From positions 5,208,001 through 5,272,000 of the forward strand of contig JAQOTA010000053.1 of NCBI GenBank assembly GCA_029532415.1: a stretch of 64,000 nt of DNA, read 5' to 3'. The translations under genes were made by a program, and so were the position numbers. The notes under the pieces were generated by a model. That model was given only the letters and a program-made list of their open reading frames with translations, searched no databases and had not been told where the DNA came from. Shown here piece by piece: positions 1-12,870 of the stretch. Within the stretch, counting starts at the first letter, position 1, and each line of letters opens with the position of its first letter. The DNA comes from Marasmius tenuissimus. Taxonomy: Eukaryota > Basidiomycota > Agaricomycetes > Agaricales > Marasmiaceae.

Positions 1-244
1 ATACGCAGGTGAGTCTCAGCTCTCGTGCAGGTAGCTCAGAAATTCATCTTATCTCAATCCAGGCCACAAGAACTAGGGATAATGTCAACAGAATATACGA
101 ATTGAAGAACGAAAGCGAAGGAAAGCGGTGTAACGGTCGGTCGAGCGGGTTGGGAGAAGGCAGTCGGATCAAGTGCATGGAGTTGTTTGAGATCGTCGGG
201 AGGTAAGTGTTCTCTTTGCCTCTCTTCTGCGCCTCGCTCGATAT

Positions 245-935
245 AACCTCCCGTTTAGTCAGCGTATGAAGACGCGAACAAAGAGTCGCATGCTCACGGA
301 GGCACCTGGGATGGGGACTCGATGATAATGGTAGACGCACAGCAATATCCATTCGAAGTACTTTGTATGTTTCGACTCGTGGGTGGCCGGTTGAGGACGC
401 GAAGTGTCCGGATTGAATAGCATCTACCTTCTGGTTCGGATTGGATTTAGGATGGATGACAGAGACCTTAACCCGCTCATCGATGTCGAGACCTCGTGTC
501 AAAGTTTTCTAAGACGGATATCCTGTACGCCTGCAATTACCGATATCCAATCTCGATCTGGAGTTCTAATCACGAAACACTACCTACAGCCCAACCCACG
601 GACCTCCCTACAAAACCATCGACCGCACCAGTCACGGTGACTTTCCAGGCTGCGAAGACCTCCGCGGATGCATACCCTCCCTTCAACCCGAATCCATATA
701 TTCGGTCATTTCCACGAAACTCACGGAGCGTACACTCATCTATGGAAAGACAATACCTGCCCAGGAATTCAGAACGACTTCACAGCTCCACCTGAGGAAT
801 CGGACAATAGACCCCAATGTTGAGAGCACGGTATTTGTGAATCCGGCGGATTAGCCTAGGGGGGAACGAAGAGCGGAGTATGCCACGAAGGAATTTGATA
901 TTGATAAATTTCAACAGATCGTGGCGGAGCTGTTA
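245..935 (+). pseudogene. metallophosphoesterase pseudogene (copy MPPE0, 3' part)
   Basis: Remnant of a calcineurin-like metallophosphoesterase, a family of metal-dependent phosphohydrolases. From about 595 the frame reads THGPPYKTIDRTSHGDFPG then GCEDLRGCIPSLQP. A one-base loss shifts the frame, after which RIHIFGHFHETHGAYTHLW follows (the GHxH metal-binding motif), then IQNDFTAPPEESDN. A second shift leads to ESTVFVNPAD and an early stop. The metal-binding core pattern THGPP...GHFHETHG is typical of MPPED-like proteins. Upstream, 1-240 matches the segments that precede the other MPPE copies (for example 35860-36000). No full-length frame is possible, so this is a decayed duplicate. The family call is from remembered motifs. 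Confidence 0.6.
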
Positions 936-2238
936 GATTGAGATGTTTGTTTTCTACATGACAGATGCTTGCACGAACCAGAACGGAAATACTCCGTCGT
1001 CGAGAGGTAGGTGCAGGCCCTGCGTCAAGCGAGCGATAGAATCATCCGGAGGCCCTTCAGATCTTATGACGGAGTCGTAAGGCTAAAGATCTCTCATTGA
1101 TCTCGCTTAGTGACTAAGACTGAGACTGGCGATGGTCGAAGCAACGTCGGGCAGTGCGAACGTTGGATTTTCACCGAACCTCGGCCAGCATGAGCCTGTG
1201 CCCCAGCGATGTGCGAGGCTCGGTACTCAGTTCGAGTCACCAGCCATTTTTTTCGAACTCGGTCAGCAGCACCTTCGTGGGGCGGAACTCATACTATCCT
1301 GGTGTCATGTGTGGGTGCGTGTGTGTCCACAATCGCGTCACTACTCTGGCTCATGCATTATGAATTATGACCACTAACTGATTTTATCAGTTCCAGTAAA
1401 AAACGGGCAAGTATCATATCGGCTCAGATGAAACTGGAGGACTGGGAGCATCGCGACCGTACTGACTGTAAGCCCGATTGTAGAACCGTAGAACCTGAGA
1501 TCCAACTGACATTAACGGACGTTAGATGTTCACCAAACCTCGGTGCTAGGAGTTGAGTATCGAGGCTAATGGCACTATTATGAATGGACTTTTTATGCAC
1601 TGCGTCGGACGATTTTAACCTAGATCAGACACCTTCGTCCGATGAAAGGCGGTAAAGAGGCGAAGAGCGGAGTCCCATGACCCAATGGCGATACAATTTT
1701 CTCAAAGTACTGTATCCACAATACTTTAGACGAATGCTCTACGGAGACTAGTGTCAATCAATTACTGTGATCGCTCAAAGTACCCGCCGCCCTAATCCAC
1801 CTGGAACTCCCTGTTTGTAAGAATAGAAGTGAGCTGAGGTCCTGGAGTGTATAATTGGAACTGATTCACGTACATAGATGAGATACTCCACGAGCCTTCT
1901 GTGCCTGTTACGTCTCGGCGTATATCATTTCATCCTCGTCCCCCCATCTCACTTATCCCATGCGAGCAAGAACTCTGGCTCGCCACATGATCAAAGCGTA
2001 TCTTATCGATATTCGACGCCCATAGTGATCCACGGACCACAACTCCGTCACATGGCTGCGCTCTATCGACACGGCAGCCACAAATTGACAATCTCAAGTT
2101 TTGTACTTGCAGTAACCGAGTGTTGATGTAGGTAATTTGGAAGTCGTGGACAGAGGCTCCGTTGCGTTCATTATATTGGAGAATGTATCGAGCATCATCG
2201 TAAGGATTCCGGCAGATTTGTACTAGACAGAATCATTC
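936..2238. other. intergenic, no gene seen; holds a paralogous empty site
   Basis: I find no supported gene. The stretch 980-1370 resembles sequence downstream of MPPE3 (40270-40560), so it belongs to the duplicated unit. At 1303-1340 it contains a single-copy version of the target sequence that the 11-kb TIR element occupies at 13233/24319. Confidence 0.5.
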
Positions 2239-5200
2239 TCAGTACATCGCAATTCCGGCCCCCAGTACAAGTCCTTGTAGATCCACAGTGGCGGGACAAC
2301 TCGCCTGGGCCAACATCGATTGGGATGGTGACCGGCGACCCACCATCACCGCGTACCGAGCAGTCTCCTTCCCCAAAAATTCGTGATTGCGTCTTGGATA
2401 GACAAGTCGGAGTATAGTGGAACTGCGGGTGATATGGGTATGAGCGTGTAGCTCTGCCGACTTGAAACGAACTGACATACTTTCAATAGTTCCAGCGGTC
2501 GGCTGTACCTCGTCCTCCATTTGGGAGTTTGGCTCTCCAGGCGAGGCTAGATAAGTTGTCCACAAACCCATCCCCGTACTATTATACGAGGGTACCCCGG
2601 GATCCACGGGAGGTTCAGCAAGTGTTTGCGGGGGTTGCAAGTAAATAACTGAGGTAAACAAGAAAAATATACTTCTGTGTGGAATAAGAGAAGGAAGAAG
2701 TAGCGTACCTGAGTCGCTTGGCCCCAGGGGGTTAGGGAGAGAGTACCGACTGTCGCTGGGCAGCCATAACTCAGAAAGATTGTCGAGGTCGAATATAGGA
2801 CGATCGTCTCCCAGCGGTATGCCCTTGCGATCCCAATCAACAAGATGGACCGCCGAAAATCAGCTTACGACCTTACCTCGTCGGGCGAACCAAGTGGCAT
2901 GAACCTTCTCCATAATTGTCGGAACGGTGTGTTGTCTATCGAGAATATTCAGCTGAGGCTGCGATAATTGCTTTCCCACACTCACCATAGTCACCGATAT
3001 CGTGGGCAGCCAGGGCAACTACCCCCAGCAAAATCTCACGTACGGCTGAGTTTATTGATCGCTGCGGATCCAGGACGTCCTCTAAGGTGTCCAGGAAACC
3101 CCGCGACGAGATTTCGTTTACAAGGTGCTTCGAGGGGTATTGTAACAGTAACGCCCATAGCTTCTCGGAAGATGGAGGTGAGGGCCAGTTCGCTTGCTGC
3201 ATGATAAGGATACATACTTTGACAGTGAGGTATTGTGCTCGTGGAGCTTCGTACTTGAGCCCTCTCCCGAGTGCTATCACGACTTCTTTAGCAACAGTTC
3301 GTACAAAAGCGACGTGAGTGCGAAGCTTCTGGATTTCCGTCTCTTCCCAACTGTCCACATCCGAACATGTGAGAAAGCCTGTGGAAATGACGAACAGTCA
3401 AGAATTGCCAACATGTGAGTGGGTATGATGGAACCACACCGATCATCTCAGTAGCCCATTCTCGGTCGTCGATAGAAAAGTTGGACGGAGCGACTATGGA
3501 AGATGTAAGGTACCTGAACCGATTGACCACAAGACATCCACGTACCTCCGGGTTCCTTCGCCTCGCCTGAATGATTGAAACGTCGTTGATGGCGAAGACG
3601 TTCAATCACCGCTAAGGAGTCGTGGCCATCAAAGAACAAAATGAGGAAGTTGGGTGGGGCGGCTGTGAGAAGTGGTGAGGTGCCTATTGAACTCGACTGC
3701 AGAAACAGAAGATATCCACGCACTTCCAAGGGTCCCGTCGGTTTTCCGTACGTCCCACTGATCTCCGTTTTTGTTAAGGACGTCCAAGATGTCATCCTTG
3801 GCAAACGAGAATTTATAAGGGTCTCCGGGCAAAGCGCTGTCTATATTGAAGAAATGGTGTTGAGCATGACCAAAAGTTCCAGAAAAGCGCACTGACAATC
3901 ATATAAAGCTCTAGCATAGTCCACTGGAGCTTTCTCGAGTACACGTATGCAGGTGGATTTGACCACTAGAAGGAACGTTGGACATGAATCGTTTGAGTTC
4001 AGAACCACAAAGCCGAGATTAATTCCTCACTCCCGATGGTTCCGTCTGGTGCTCGGGCCCGCCACCATAAACCGTCAACGTCTAGAATATCCATAACCAT
4101 GCCTTGGACGAAGGAGAGATAGCTCGAATCGACATGCGTAACTATATTACAAACTTGTCGGTTAACTTCAAAACGCGAGATCTTGAGTAACATACCGGAA
4201 CGGAGCGCTTCGGCCTTGAAGATCACGGTATCTATCGCGCCGGATGCTGCAGGAGAGGAAATATCTTCAGGTTGAGTTGTGAGAGGAGGTATACCGTTGA
4301 ATTCGAGTTGGGAGGGTATCTCTTGAGAACTGGGAAACTGCCGTCGTCGTCGTGTTGGTGAGAGAAGACGTTCTAAGACCGTGGAGGGGTCAAGGTCCCC
4401 GAAGGCGAGAGGACTGAGGAGGTTTGATGGGATGACTGTCAGAGATGGCGAGGAGTTCGACTGCACTCGACTGCTGAACAAGAAGATATCCGCACACCTC
4501 CCAGAACCTTGTTGGCATCCTGTACGAGCCACTTATCTCCATTTCTATTCAGGACGTTCAAGATGTCGCCCTTGGCAGATGAGAATTTGTTAGGATCTTC
4601 GGGTGGGGCGCTGTCTGTTTCAGATCTGTAGCTGAGTGTGGCGAAAACTGCCGGAAAGCGCACGCACAATCATACAAAACTCTCACATAGTCCGCAGGGA
4701 CTTCGCTGACAATACGAATGAAATTGGCTGGAACCGCTAGAAGAAACGATAGACATGAGTGGATGCAAGTCCGGACCCACAAAGCCAAGATAAACCCCTC
4801 ACTTCCGGTGGTTCCATCTGGTGCTCGGGCTCTCCACCATACGGTTTCAGTGTTCAGGATATCCAGAGCCACGCCCGCGAGGAAGGATAGATCGCGCGGA
4901 TCTTCACTCGTATCTATGAAGCAAATGTCGTTCAATTCCAAGTCATAGCGAGAAACAACGAGCAACATACAGGAATAGAGCGCTTCGGCTTTGAAGATCA
5001 CGGTCTCTATTGCGGGTGGTGCCGCTGGGGCGGGAGAGACTTCAGGTTGAGGTGTAGGAGGAGTGCCAGTCTCTCCGGGAGATGGGGAAGAACAGAAACG
5101 ATATTCTACATTTTCCCACATCTCCGTTGACAAGGACCCGCTCCAATCTGAATCCGGTGAGAAAGATCCCTTTGAGGTCATTTCTGCAGTCTTCCCAAGG

Positions 5201-8200
5201 ACACTGTCAGAGTACCGACTGTCGTTGGGCAGCCATGACTCAGGAAGACTGTTTAGGTCGAAGATAGGATGATCATCTTCCAGTGGTATGCCCTTGCAAT
5301 CCAAGTAAACAAAATAGATCACAAAGATCAGTTTACGACCTTACCTCGTCGGGCGAACCAAGTGGCATGAACCTTCTCCATAATTGTCGGAACGGTGTGT
5401 TGTCTATCGAGGTTCTTCAGCTGGATCTGCGATTACTGTTGTTGTACACTCACCATAGCCACTGATATCGTGGGCAGCCGAGGCAACTACCTCCAGCACA
5501 CTCTCGCGTACAACTGGGTTTATTGATTGCCGACCCAGCACATCCTCTAAGGTGTCCAGGAAACCCCACGACGAGATCTCACTTACAAGCTGCTTCGAGG
5601 GGCATTGTAATAGTAATGCCCATAGCTTCTCGGAAGATAGGAGTGAGGGCCAGTTCACCTGCTGTGTGGTGGGATACGTACTTTGACAGCCAGAAACTGT
5701 GCCCGTGGAGCTTCGTACTTGAGCCCTCTCCTGAGTGCTGTCACGGCTTCTTTAGCAACAACTTGCACAAAAGCGACATGAGTGCGAAGCTTTTGGATTG
5801 CCGTTTCTTCCCACTTGTCGAAATTCGAACATACGAGGGAACCTGTGGAATGACGAACAGTCAAGGATTGTCATCATGTGAGTGGGTACGACGGAACCAC
5901 ACCGATTAACTCGGTAACCCATTCTCGGGGGTCGACAAGGAATTTAGACGGAGCGACTATGGGATATGGTGAAGTACCTGATTGACCAAAAGATATCCAC
6001 GTACCTCCAGATTCCTTCAACTCGTCTAGATTTTTGAGATGTTGATGGCGAAGGTGTTCAATTACTATTAGGGAGTCACGGCCATCGAAGAACAAAATAA
6101 GGGAGTTGGGTGGGGCGGCTATGAGAGACAGTGAGGTACTTTACTAAACCAGTATATATCCACTCACTTCCAAGGGTCCCGTCTGTTCTCCGCACATCCC
6201 ACAGGTCTCCAGTTTTGCTCAAGACGTCCAAGATGTCGTCTTTGACAAACGAAAACGCGTCGAGATCGTCTGGCGAGGCACTATCTGTTCTCAAGAAACG
6301 GTGTTGAGTGTGTCGAAAAGTCTTAGAGAAGCGCACACACAATCATTCAAAGCCCTCGCATAGTCCACAGGAACTTTGTCAAGGATACGCATGTGATTGC
6401 GTGGAACCTCTGGAAGAAACGATAGACGAAAGTCATGTATTATGTAAGTCCGGACGCATGAAGCCGCTGAGATGAGTTCCTCACTCCCGATGGTTCCATC
6501 TGGTGCTCGAGCTCGCCACCATACGTCGTCAGCCTGTAGGATATCCAGAGTCACACCTGCGACGAAGGATAGATAGCTCGGACCGTCACTTGTACCTATG
6601 AAACGAAGGTCGGTCGACTTCAAACATGAAACAACAAACAACATACCGGAACGGAGCGCTTCGGCCTTGAAGATCACGTCATCTATTTCGTTGGATGCCA
6701 CGGTAATACCTTCAGGCCGAGTTGTGAGAGGAGGAGTCCCGTCAAATTGGAGTTGGGAGGGTATCTCTTGAGAATTGGGAAATTGTCGACGTCGACGTCT
6801 TGGTGAGAGAAGACGTTCTAAGACCGTGGAGGGGTCAAGATCCCCGAAAACGGACTCGGATGGGATCAGGAAGTTCGAGGGAACGACTGTCAGAGATAGC
6901 GAGGAGTTTAATTACACTTGACTACCGAACCAGAAGATATCCGCGCACCTCCTGGAACCCCGTTGGCATCCTGTACGAGCCACCCATCTCCATTTCTGCT
7001 CAGGACGTTCAAGATGTCGCCCTTAGCAAACGAGAATTCGTCAGAATCTTCGGGCGGGGCGCTGTCTGTTTCAGATCTGAAGCTGAGTGTGGCGAAAACT
7101 GCCGGAAAGCGCACGCACAATCATTCAAAGCTCTCGCATAGTCCACAGGGACTTCCCCGAGAATACGCACGTGATTGGCCGGAATCACTACAAGAAACGA
7201 TAGATGTGAGTGGATGCAAGTCCGGACCCACAAAGCCGAGATAAATCCCTCACTTCCGATGGTTCCATCTGGTGCTCGGGCTCTCCACCATAAGGTTTCA
7301 GCCTTCAGGATATCCAGGGCCACGCCTGCGAGGAAGCATAGATTGTCCGGGTCTTCACTCGTGTCTATGAAGGGAATGTCGTTCAATTCCAAGTTATAAC
7401 AAAAAACAACGAGCAACTTGAACATACAGGTATGTAGCGCTTCGGCTTTGAAGATCACGGTATCTTTTACGGGGGGTGGCATTGGGGCGGGAGAGACTTC
7501 AGATTGAGGTGTAGGAGGAGTGCCTGCCTCTCCGGGAGATGGGGGAGAACGGAAACGATATTCTATATTTTCCCACATCTCCGCTGACAAGGACCCGCTC
7601 CAATCTGAAGCCGGTGAAAATGAGCCCTTCGAGGTCATTCTTGCAATTTTCCCAAGGACACGGTCAGCAGTCGGTCGAAGTGATGGTTCTGCATCCCAAC
7701 ATGCTGTCATCAGGGCCCACATCGCATCCGAAAGCTCGGATATTCCCTCCGGCCTCGAAGGGCGATTCCCTTGCGCAACGTTGAACGCGACTGCCATCTC
7801 GTTCGCAAGTTCTGCATATGGTTGGAGTCCAGTGAAGATCTGCATCAATACTGAGTTGGAACCATCGAACACTCTCTCAATCCGATCCACACTCACCTCA
7901 TAGCAGACGCACCCATAAGAGTATATGTCGCTCTCCGTCGTAGGACCTCCACTACCGGTGAGTAGCTCCGGGGCTAGCCATCGTGCAGTCCCAACAGGCC
8001 GCATCGCGGAGGTCGTGACTCGGAGACCTTTCGAGTCTTTGATGCGGGACAAGCCAAAGTCGGTGATGCGAGCTCGTAATGAACCTGTAATGAGAATGTT
8101 GAGGCCTTTAAGGTCAACGTGTACAATTTTTCTGCTATGCAGATATGCCAATCCAGACGCAACGTCATAAGCCTTGTGAGAACTTGCATCAGCATTCCAT

Positions 8201-8902
8201 GCACTATGCCATACGGAGACCGAATAAGCTACCCACCAGTGTATAGTGGTCTACATCTTCCCTTTTAGTGGCCTTCAAGAACTCGACGAGGTTGCCTTTC
8301 TCCATCCACGGAGAGATTAGACACAACTGTCCAGTCTCTAATTTATATATCCCAAGGAAAGGCAACACATTTGGATGCTTCAATTGGCGCCATAGGATTG
8401 CTTCCCGCTGGTATTCCTACCGAAAGAAAGCGAGTCAGTTGTACGATGACACACAGCAAGACAACGCACATTTGTTAGTTTCTCCAAATCAGACGACATG
8501 TAGACTTTCACGACCTTTAAACACACCAGCTCGCTTGAGTCGCCGATAGTTCCCTTCCAGACATCTCCGAACCCTCCCGCAGCGATAGGATATTTCCCAA
8601 TCATCTTCACGTTCCGTATGGATAGACATGTTGGGTGTAAACCAGAGTTCCTCGACAAACGAAGCATAGCGGTGAAGATTGCGGGTCGTAAATCTGATGA
8701 AAGATCTGGGTAGTCGATGAGCTAGATGGGGGTGAGCTTCGCTTCAACTCCCGTGCAAACCAAGACTCGCCTGCTGCATACGATCCAGCCATTGTTGAGC
8801 TGGACGTTCCTTCTTGGCCAAGAAGCCTTGCAACCTCGACATGTCCGCAAAAGTCCATCTCAGGGTCCGCTCGAGGCGTTTCAATTCTGCGTCGAATGAC
8901 AT
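2239..8902 (-). pseudogene. K1: TKL kinase-SH3-VHS gene, internally duplicated and frameshifted
   Basis: N-terminal exon 8902-8771 (44 aa, ending at a GC-AG intron) leads to a TKL kinase. Exon 2 starts at 8722 and has a glycine loop AAGGFGDVWKG and Lys in VCLKVVKVY. Later motifs are VHVDLKGLNILIT, DFGLSR and APELL. Exon 2 is 253 nt, against 252 in K2, K3 and K4, because of an extra T in a T-run near 8700; this breaks the frame. The catalytic HGD of the paralogues reads HVD here. Downstream come paired SH3 domains (for example about 7460-6940 and 6660-6150), each with an ALYSY-like start, WWRARAPDGTIG and a P-S-N-type end. A VHS-like domain at 5860-5460 follows. A second SH3x4-VHS set at 5000-2950 precedes a short tail. 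Probably non-functional; exact 3' end uncertain. Confidence 0.7.
2742..7670 (-). repeat. tandem duplication of SH3x4-VHS module inside K1
   Basis: Two direct copies of about 2.46 kb: 5211-7670 and 2742-5211. Each runs from the kinase C-terminal tail (VLGK..MTSKGSFSP) through SH3 types I, II, I, II and a VHS-like domain to a linker beginning GIPLxDDxPIFDL. The junction lies in DSRYSDSVLGK at about 5211, where the VHS linker is joined directly to the kinase tail. Linker copies after both VHS domains share GAGTACCGACTGTCG (2741 and 5210). Confidence 0.7.
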
Positions 8903-9233
8903 CGCTCTCTTCGGTCTCGAGCAACGAGGTGTTTTCGAGCAAAGAAAAGGACAGCTGGCTGATATTGATGATCACCAACCAGGCTGTTGTTCCGTTTCGA
9001 GTTGAATGACAGGTGACAACAGTGGCGGTCACAAGCACTTTCGTATCTGTACGTGGTGACATGTGGTTGAGGATGAGCAACCTATCGGTGGAAACAGAGA
9101 TGAAGAAATGGTCCAGAGCGGTGCTGGTTGCAGAAGGAAGCCAATTAGGGGTTTGGAGATCGGCGACAAAGCCTTGAGCAACGAAACAATTCAGATTGGC
9201 TGACTACGCTACTTATGTAACTCAGATAAAGTA

Positions 9234-10104
9234 CTACTGCCTTTCGTATAATTCGGAGGTCGAGCTTCCAAAACTTAGTTCCTCCCAATCGCGGAGCAAA
9301 ATTGTATCAGCATCCAGGTAAATCCCTCCATTCCGATGACAGAGGACGACGCCATAACAGACAGGATAACCGAAAGTCCGTCATAAGTCGACGAAAACTT
9401 ATAGAGTCGTCGCTGCTTGCCTTCTTCGATGTTGATGGTGCCGCAGAACCGTCATATTCCACACCTTGAATTGAGACGTCTTTGAAGCGCGAGTGCAAGA
9501 AAGGTGCAGCCCACGGGTTGGCCTTCAGAGAGTCGTACATGTTGCCCAGGGCATTGGGATTGGATACAGCAGCTGCAGGGCCGGGGTTGATCCACAGCCA
9601 GAACTGAGGTCGGCATACGCGCGGATTGGCAGGCCAGTCTTGGAGATGGATCCCAGTGTTTTGGGTGAAAAGCAAGGATAGTAGAGCGAGATACGGCTTG
9701 TCTGTGAAGGAGCCTGCCCAGAACACGTGGCAAAGTTCGGGATTATCTGTATCGCAAGGCTCGGAGAGTTCGCCGCTCGTAAGATGGTACAGAGGAGGGG
9801 GTAGTTTCAGGTGCGGTTCCCACTCGGCGCCTCGTTTCTGTGTAAGGCCGGTGTTGGGATCGACACGTTCGTGCTCTTCACCAAGGTGTCGATGTATAGG
9901 TATCGGAGTGAAGGCGGGTTCACCCTCAGCGATCTGAGTCTCTGTAGAGTTGGCCTCTTCGAGATAGATGTACTTCCGGTCGTCCAATCTTCCTGCGACG
10001 CGCCTGTTGACCGTTATCGAGACCCCCGCCTGGCCGGAGCACCTCAAGACAGTCATGTACGTACTAAGAGAACGTCCAGTGATTCGAACCAACGTTAAAT
10101 TCAT
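9234..10104 (-). pseudogene. DXD glycosyltransferase fragment, frameshifted and truncated
   Basis: The open frame includes YIYLEEANST, LYHLTSGELSEPCDTDN, LCHVFWAGSFTDKPYLALL and FWLWINPGPAAA, followed by a linker. After a frameshift near 9370 the sequence VVLCHRNGGIYLDADTILL continues, then RDWEEL and a stop at 9234. YLDAD is the nucleotide-sugar/metal-binding DXD motif of sugar transferases with a GT32-like fold, which act in the secretory pathway. A short upstream exon with a basic start (MDKRRSLRRRG, about 10155) may be the true N-terminus, but no signal anchor is readable. The rest of the catalytic domain is absent. It is unrelated to the neighbouring K/MPPE units and sits in the K1-MPPE1 intergenic space. 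Confidence 0.55.
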
Positions 10105-10600
10105 GAATCAACGCACCTCTCCTTCGGAGAGATCTCCTTTTGTCCATTGTGCCCGCTATCCGTATGATATTCGGTCTCTAGAGTATCGTGTGGATTCGTC
10201 GTCATTCCATGCTACTACAACCGGTCCTGGGAGATATCTGGAAGTCAAGACGGTGAGACTATCGGGTACCAGCTGTCAGTCCCACTCACCGATTCATTAA
10301 CCATGCGCAAGATAGGTAACGAATGGTACCCGTGAGGATGATCTACTTCCGGTCAGCCAAAAAGTGAGTTGGATCATGGGCGACGGTCGGAGAACTCGAC
10401 TCACCAACCAAGGGCCGCTTAGCAGATAAAACAGTTAATCAGGGCCGTGAAATGGCCTAGGCATGGTTGCTACCCATGACCTGCTTGCTGCGTAAGTAGA
10501 TAAATTATGGATCGAATCATGAGTGCGTCCCAAATTGAAATCGGCGACAGGTGAACTTGCACTCACAGGATCACGGTTCACCCGAACTTGTGTAAAAGTG

Positions 10601-11098
10601 ACACGGGGCGCCAAGCAGATTTTCTAGGCTGTGAAATCGGTCGTGAAAGGAGGGCTGAGAAAGGAAAAGATCACCGGGCTGGGGAATTCAGGCCATTCGT
10701 CGCTAGGAATCTTTGAGGGAATAAATTCAGTTCACGTCCGGTAATACCGTAGATAAAAACTACCGTAAATGGTAAGCATTCCCGTACGCGAATAGATAAG
10801 ATTCGCAGCCGTTAATTTGCCCGTAAAACACATTACCCTCTCATTTTGGCTGTAACTTGAGCTGGTAATGTGCTTTACGGGCAAATTCCCGACCGTGAAT
10901 CTTATAGACTCACGCCATCATTCACGCCGAGGAATGTTTACTATTTACGGTAGTATTACCGGCCGTAAACTGGCTTTATTCCCTCAAATATTCCCAGCGG
11001 CAAATGGTGTGAATTCTATAGCCCGGGAATTCTTTCTTTCCCCGAGTTCTTTTCGCGACTGCTTTCGCGGCCTAGAAAACCTGCTTCGCGCCCCGTGT
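10601..11098. mobile_element. foldback/MITE-like element
   Basis: A 0.5-kb non-coding unit with arms of about 200 bp in inverted orientation around a centre near 10850. Ends are ACACGGGGCGC...GCGCCCCGTGT. Matching internal blocks include TTTTCTAGGC, TTTGAGGGAATAAA, GGTAATA..ACCGT and AATTTGCCCGTAAA.CACATTACC. The arms are imperfect, so the copy is not recent. No clear target duplication and no ORF. Confidence 0.65.
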
Positions 11099-11259
11099 GA
11101 GTGGTTCTGCTGAGATTGGTTTATCGAGTGACGTGGTTTTATCAGTATCAAGCTGGCGAGTTCAGTTAAACACGGTAAGCAACGAAGATGCTGGGCACTG
11201 AGGGCGTTCGGAAGGTGGAGGTCGAGAAGCAACATTAGGAAGCGCCTATAGACGCCCGT

Positions 11260-12870
11260 TTGATAGGAACTCCCACGATGATGAAATTCAGCTGGCTGCC
11301 AGCTGCCCACCACCACGAAATCGAAGACGCGTGCGAGCTCTGCTTTCCGCTTGCCCGATACCCTCCTAAACACTGCCATTCAGATACCTCGACATGGACG
11401 CGCTACTCTGCACTTCATACTCGAGCCAGCAACCATACGCTCCGCGTGTCAACCCCAAGACTCTGGTTTAGGACGAAGGATGGTGGATGTCAGGAGATGA
11501 TGTTGGAAGGTTTGAGTGGACCTGAAGCCCTGTATACTATCAGGACTTTGCTCACCTCGTGAGCTCCCTATCTGAATTCCGAACGCCTACTAAAACTAAC
11601 GAATCACATTTGACAACTCGTGGATCCAGGAGTGTTTTTACGCGCCAGCTAAGATAATCGTCCCAGCAAGTCAATTCATCGGGATAAGACCCAAGGCACA
11701 TCTTGCACCTTCTATATCACCTAATGCCACCGTCTTATACCACACAAGCTACGTTCCTACGGACCGCGATGAGCAGGTGAGTCTCAGCTCTCGTGCAGGC
11801 AGCCCAGAAGCTCATGTTATCAATTCAGACCACAAGGATCCCATGATGTCGACAATAAGATATACAAAGCGAAGAGCGAAAGTGAAGGGAAGAGGTGCAG
11901 CGGTCGAGCAGGTTGGGAGACGGGAGTCGGATAAAGTGTATAGGGTTGTTTGAGAGCGGCGCAGACCTTGGGAGGCAAGCCTGTCGGACTCTTACAACAT
12001 TCTCTTTCCCCCCATTCCGCCGGTGCCCATGATGAGGTCTGAACCTCAGCGTATGTCAACGGAAACGAAGAGCCTCGCGCGTTTACGGAGGCGTCTGGGA
12101 TGGAACCTCGGATGATAACGTGATAATGGTAAACGCATGGCTCGGCAGTGTGCACTCGAAGCATTTTGTATGTTTTGACTCGAGCATAGCCAGTTGAGGA
12201 CGCAAAGTGTCCGGATTGAACAGCCTCTACCTTTTGCTCGGGATCGGAATTTGAATGGACGACAGACTCGCTCATCGATATGGAGACCTGGTTTCGAAAT
12301 TTTCCAAGACTAATATTCTGTACGCCTCCAATTACCGATAACCAATCTCGACCCAGGTTTCTAATCACGGAATACAACCTACAGCCTGACCCACGGGCCT
12401 CCCTATAAAATCCTCGACTGCACCAACTACAGTGACTTTTCAGGCTGTGAAGACCTTGGCAAACGCCTACCCTCTCTTCGACCTCGATTCCACGTATTCG
12501 GTCATATACACGGATAATACGGAACGTACACTCACCTATGGAAAGACGATACCTGCCACCGACCCAATCTCCCCGCAGGCATAGAGCCTTTTGCATCCGC
12601 CCGGAAACTCAGAACGACTTCACTGTTCTACCCGAGGAATCGGACGATAGAGACCCCGATGTTGCGGGCACGCTGTTTGTGAATTCGGCGAATTGGCTTA
12701 TGGGGAAACGTAGAGTGCCAGAGTATGCCACGAAGGAGTTTGGTGGTGATGGATTTGTTAGATTAGCTCCTCTATCGGGGCATACACTATTGATTGTACA
12801 GAAACAGGCACAAATTGCACCCAACTGGAGTGATACGTTGCTGAGTCGATCGAAGGAGTTGATTTGACAC
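11260..12870 (+). pseudogene. MPPE1: upstream HHHEIED exon and metallophosphoesterase pseudogene
   Basis: At 11278-11560 a conserved exon reads MKFSWLPAAHHHEIED; related exons precede the other MPPE copies, and its function is unknown to me. The phosphoesterase part includes THGPPYKILDCTNYSDFSG and GCEDLGKRLPSLRPRFHVFG, then HIHG followed at once by a stop where relatives have HEAHG. In another frame NDFTVLPEESDD, FVNSANWLMGKRR and YATKEFGGDGF continue to a stop at 12867. Stops and frame changes make it a pseudogene. The MPPE1-K2 gap holds the 11-kb TIR element. Confidence 0.55.

Noticed and set aside
8695..8705. K1 exon 2 shift as a splice-site choice
   Set aside because: The exon 2 boundaries match K2-K4; the extra base lies in an internal T-run, so an insertion (or a base-call error) is simpler.
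9493..10300. Plus-strand ORFs in 9.5-10.3 kb
   Set aside because: Shadows of the minus-strand glycosyltransferase fragment, which has recognisable motifs.
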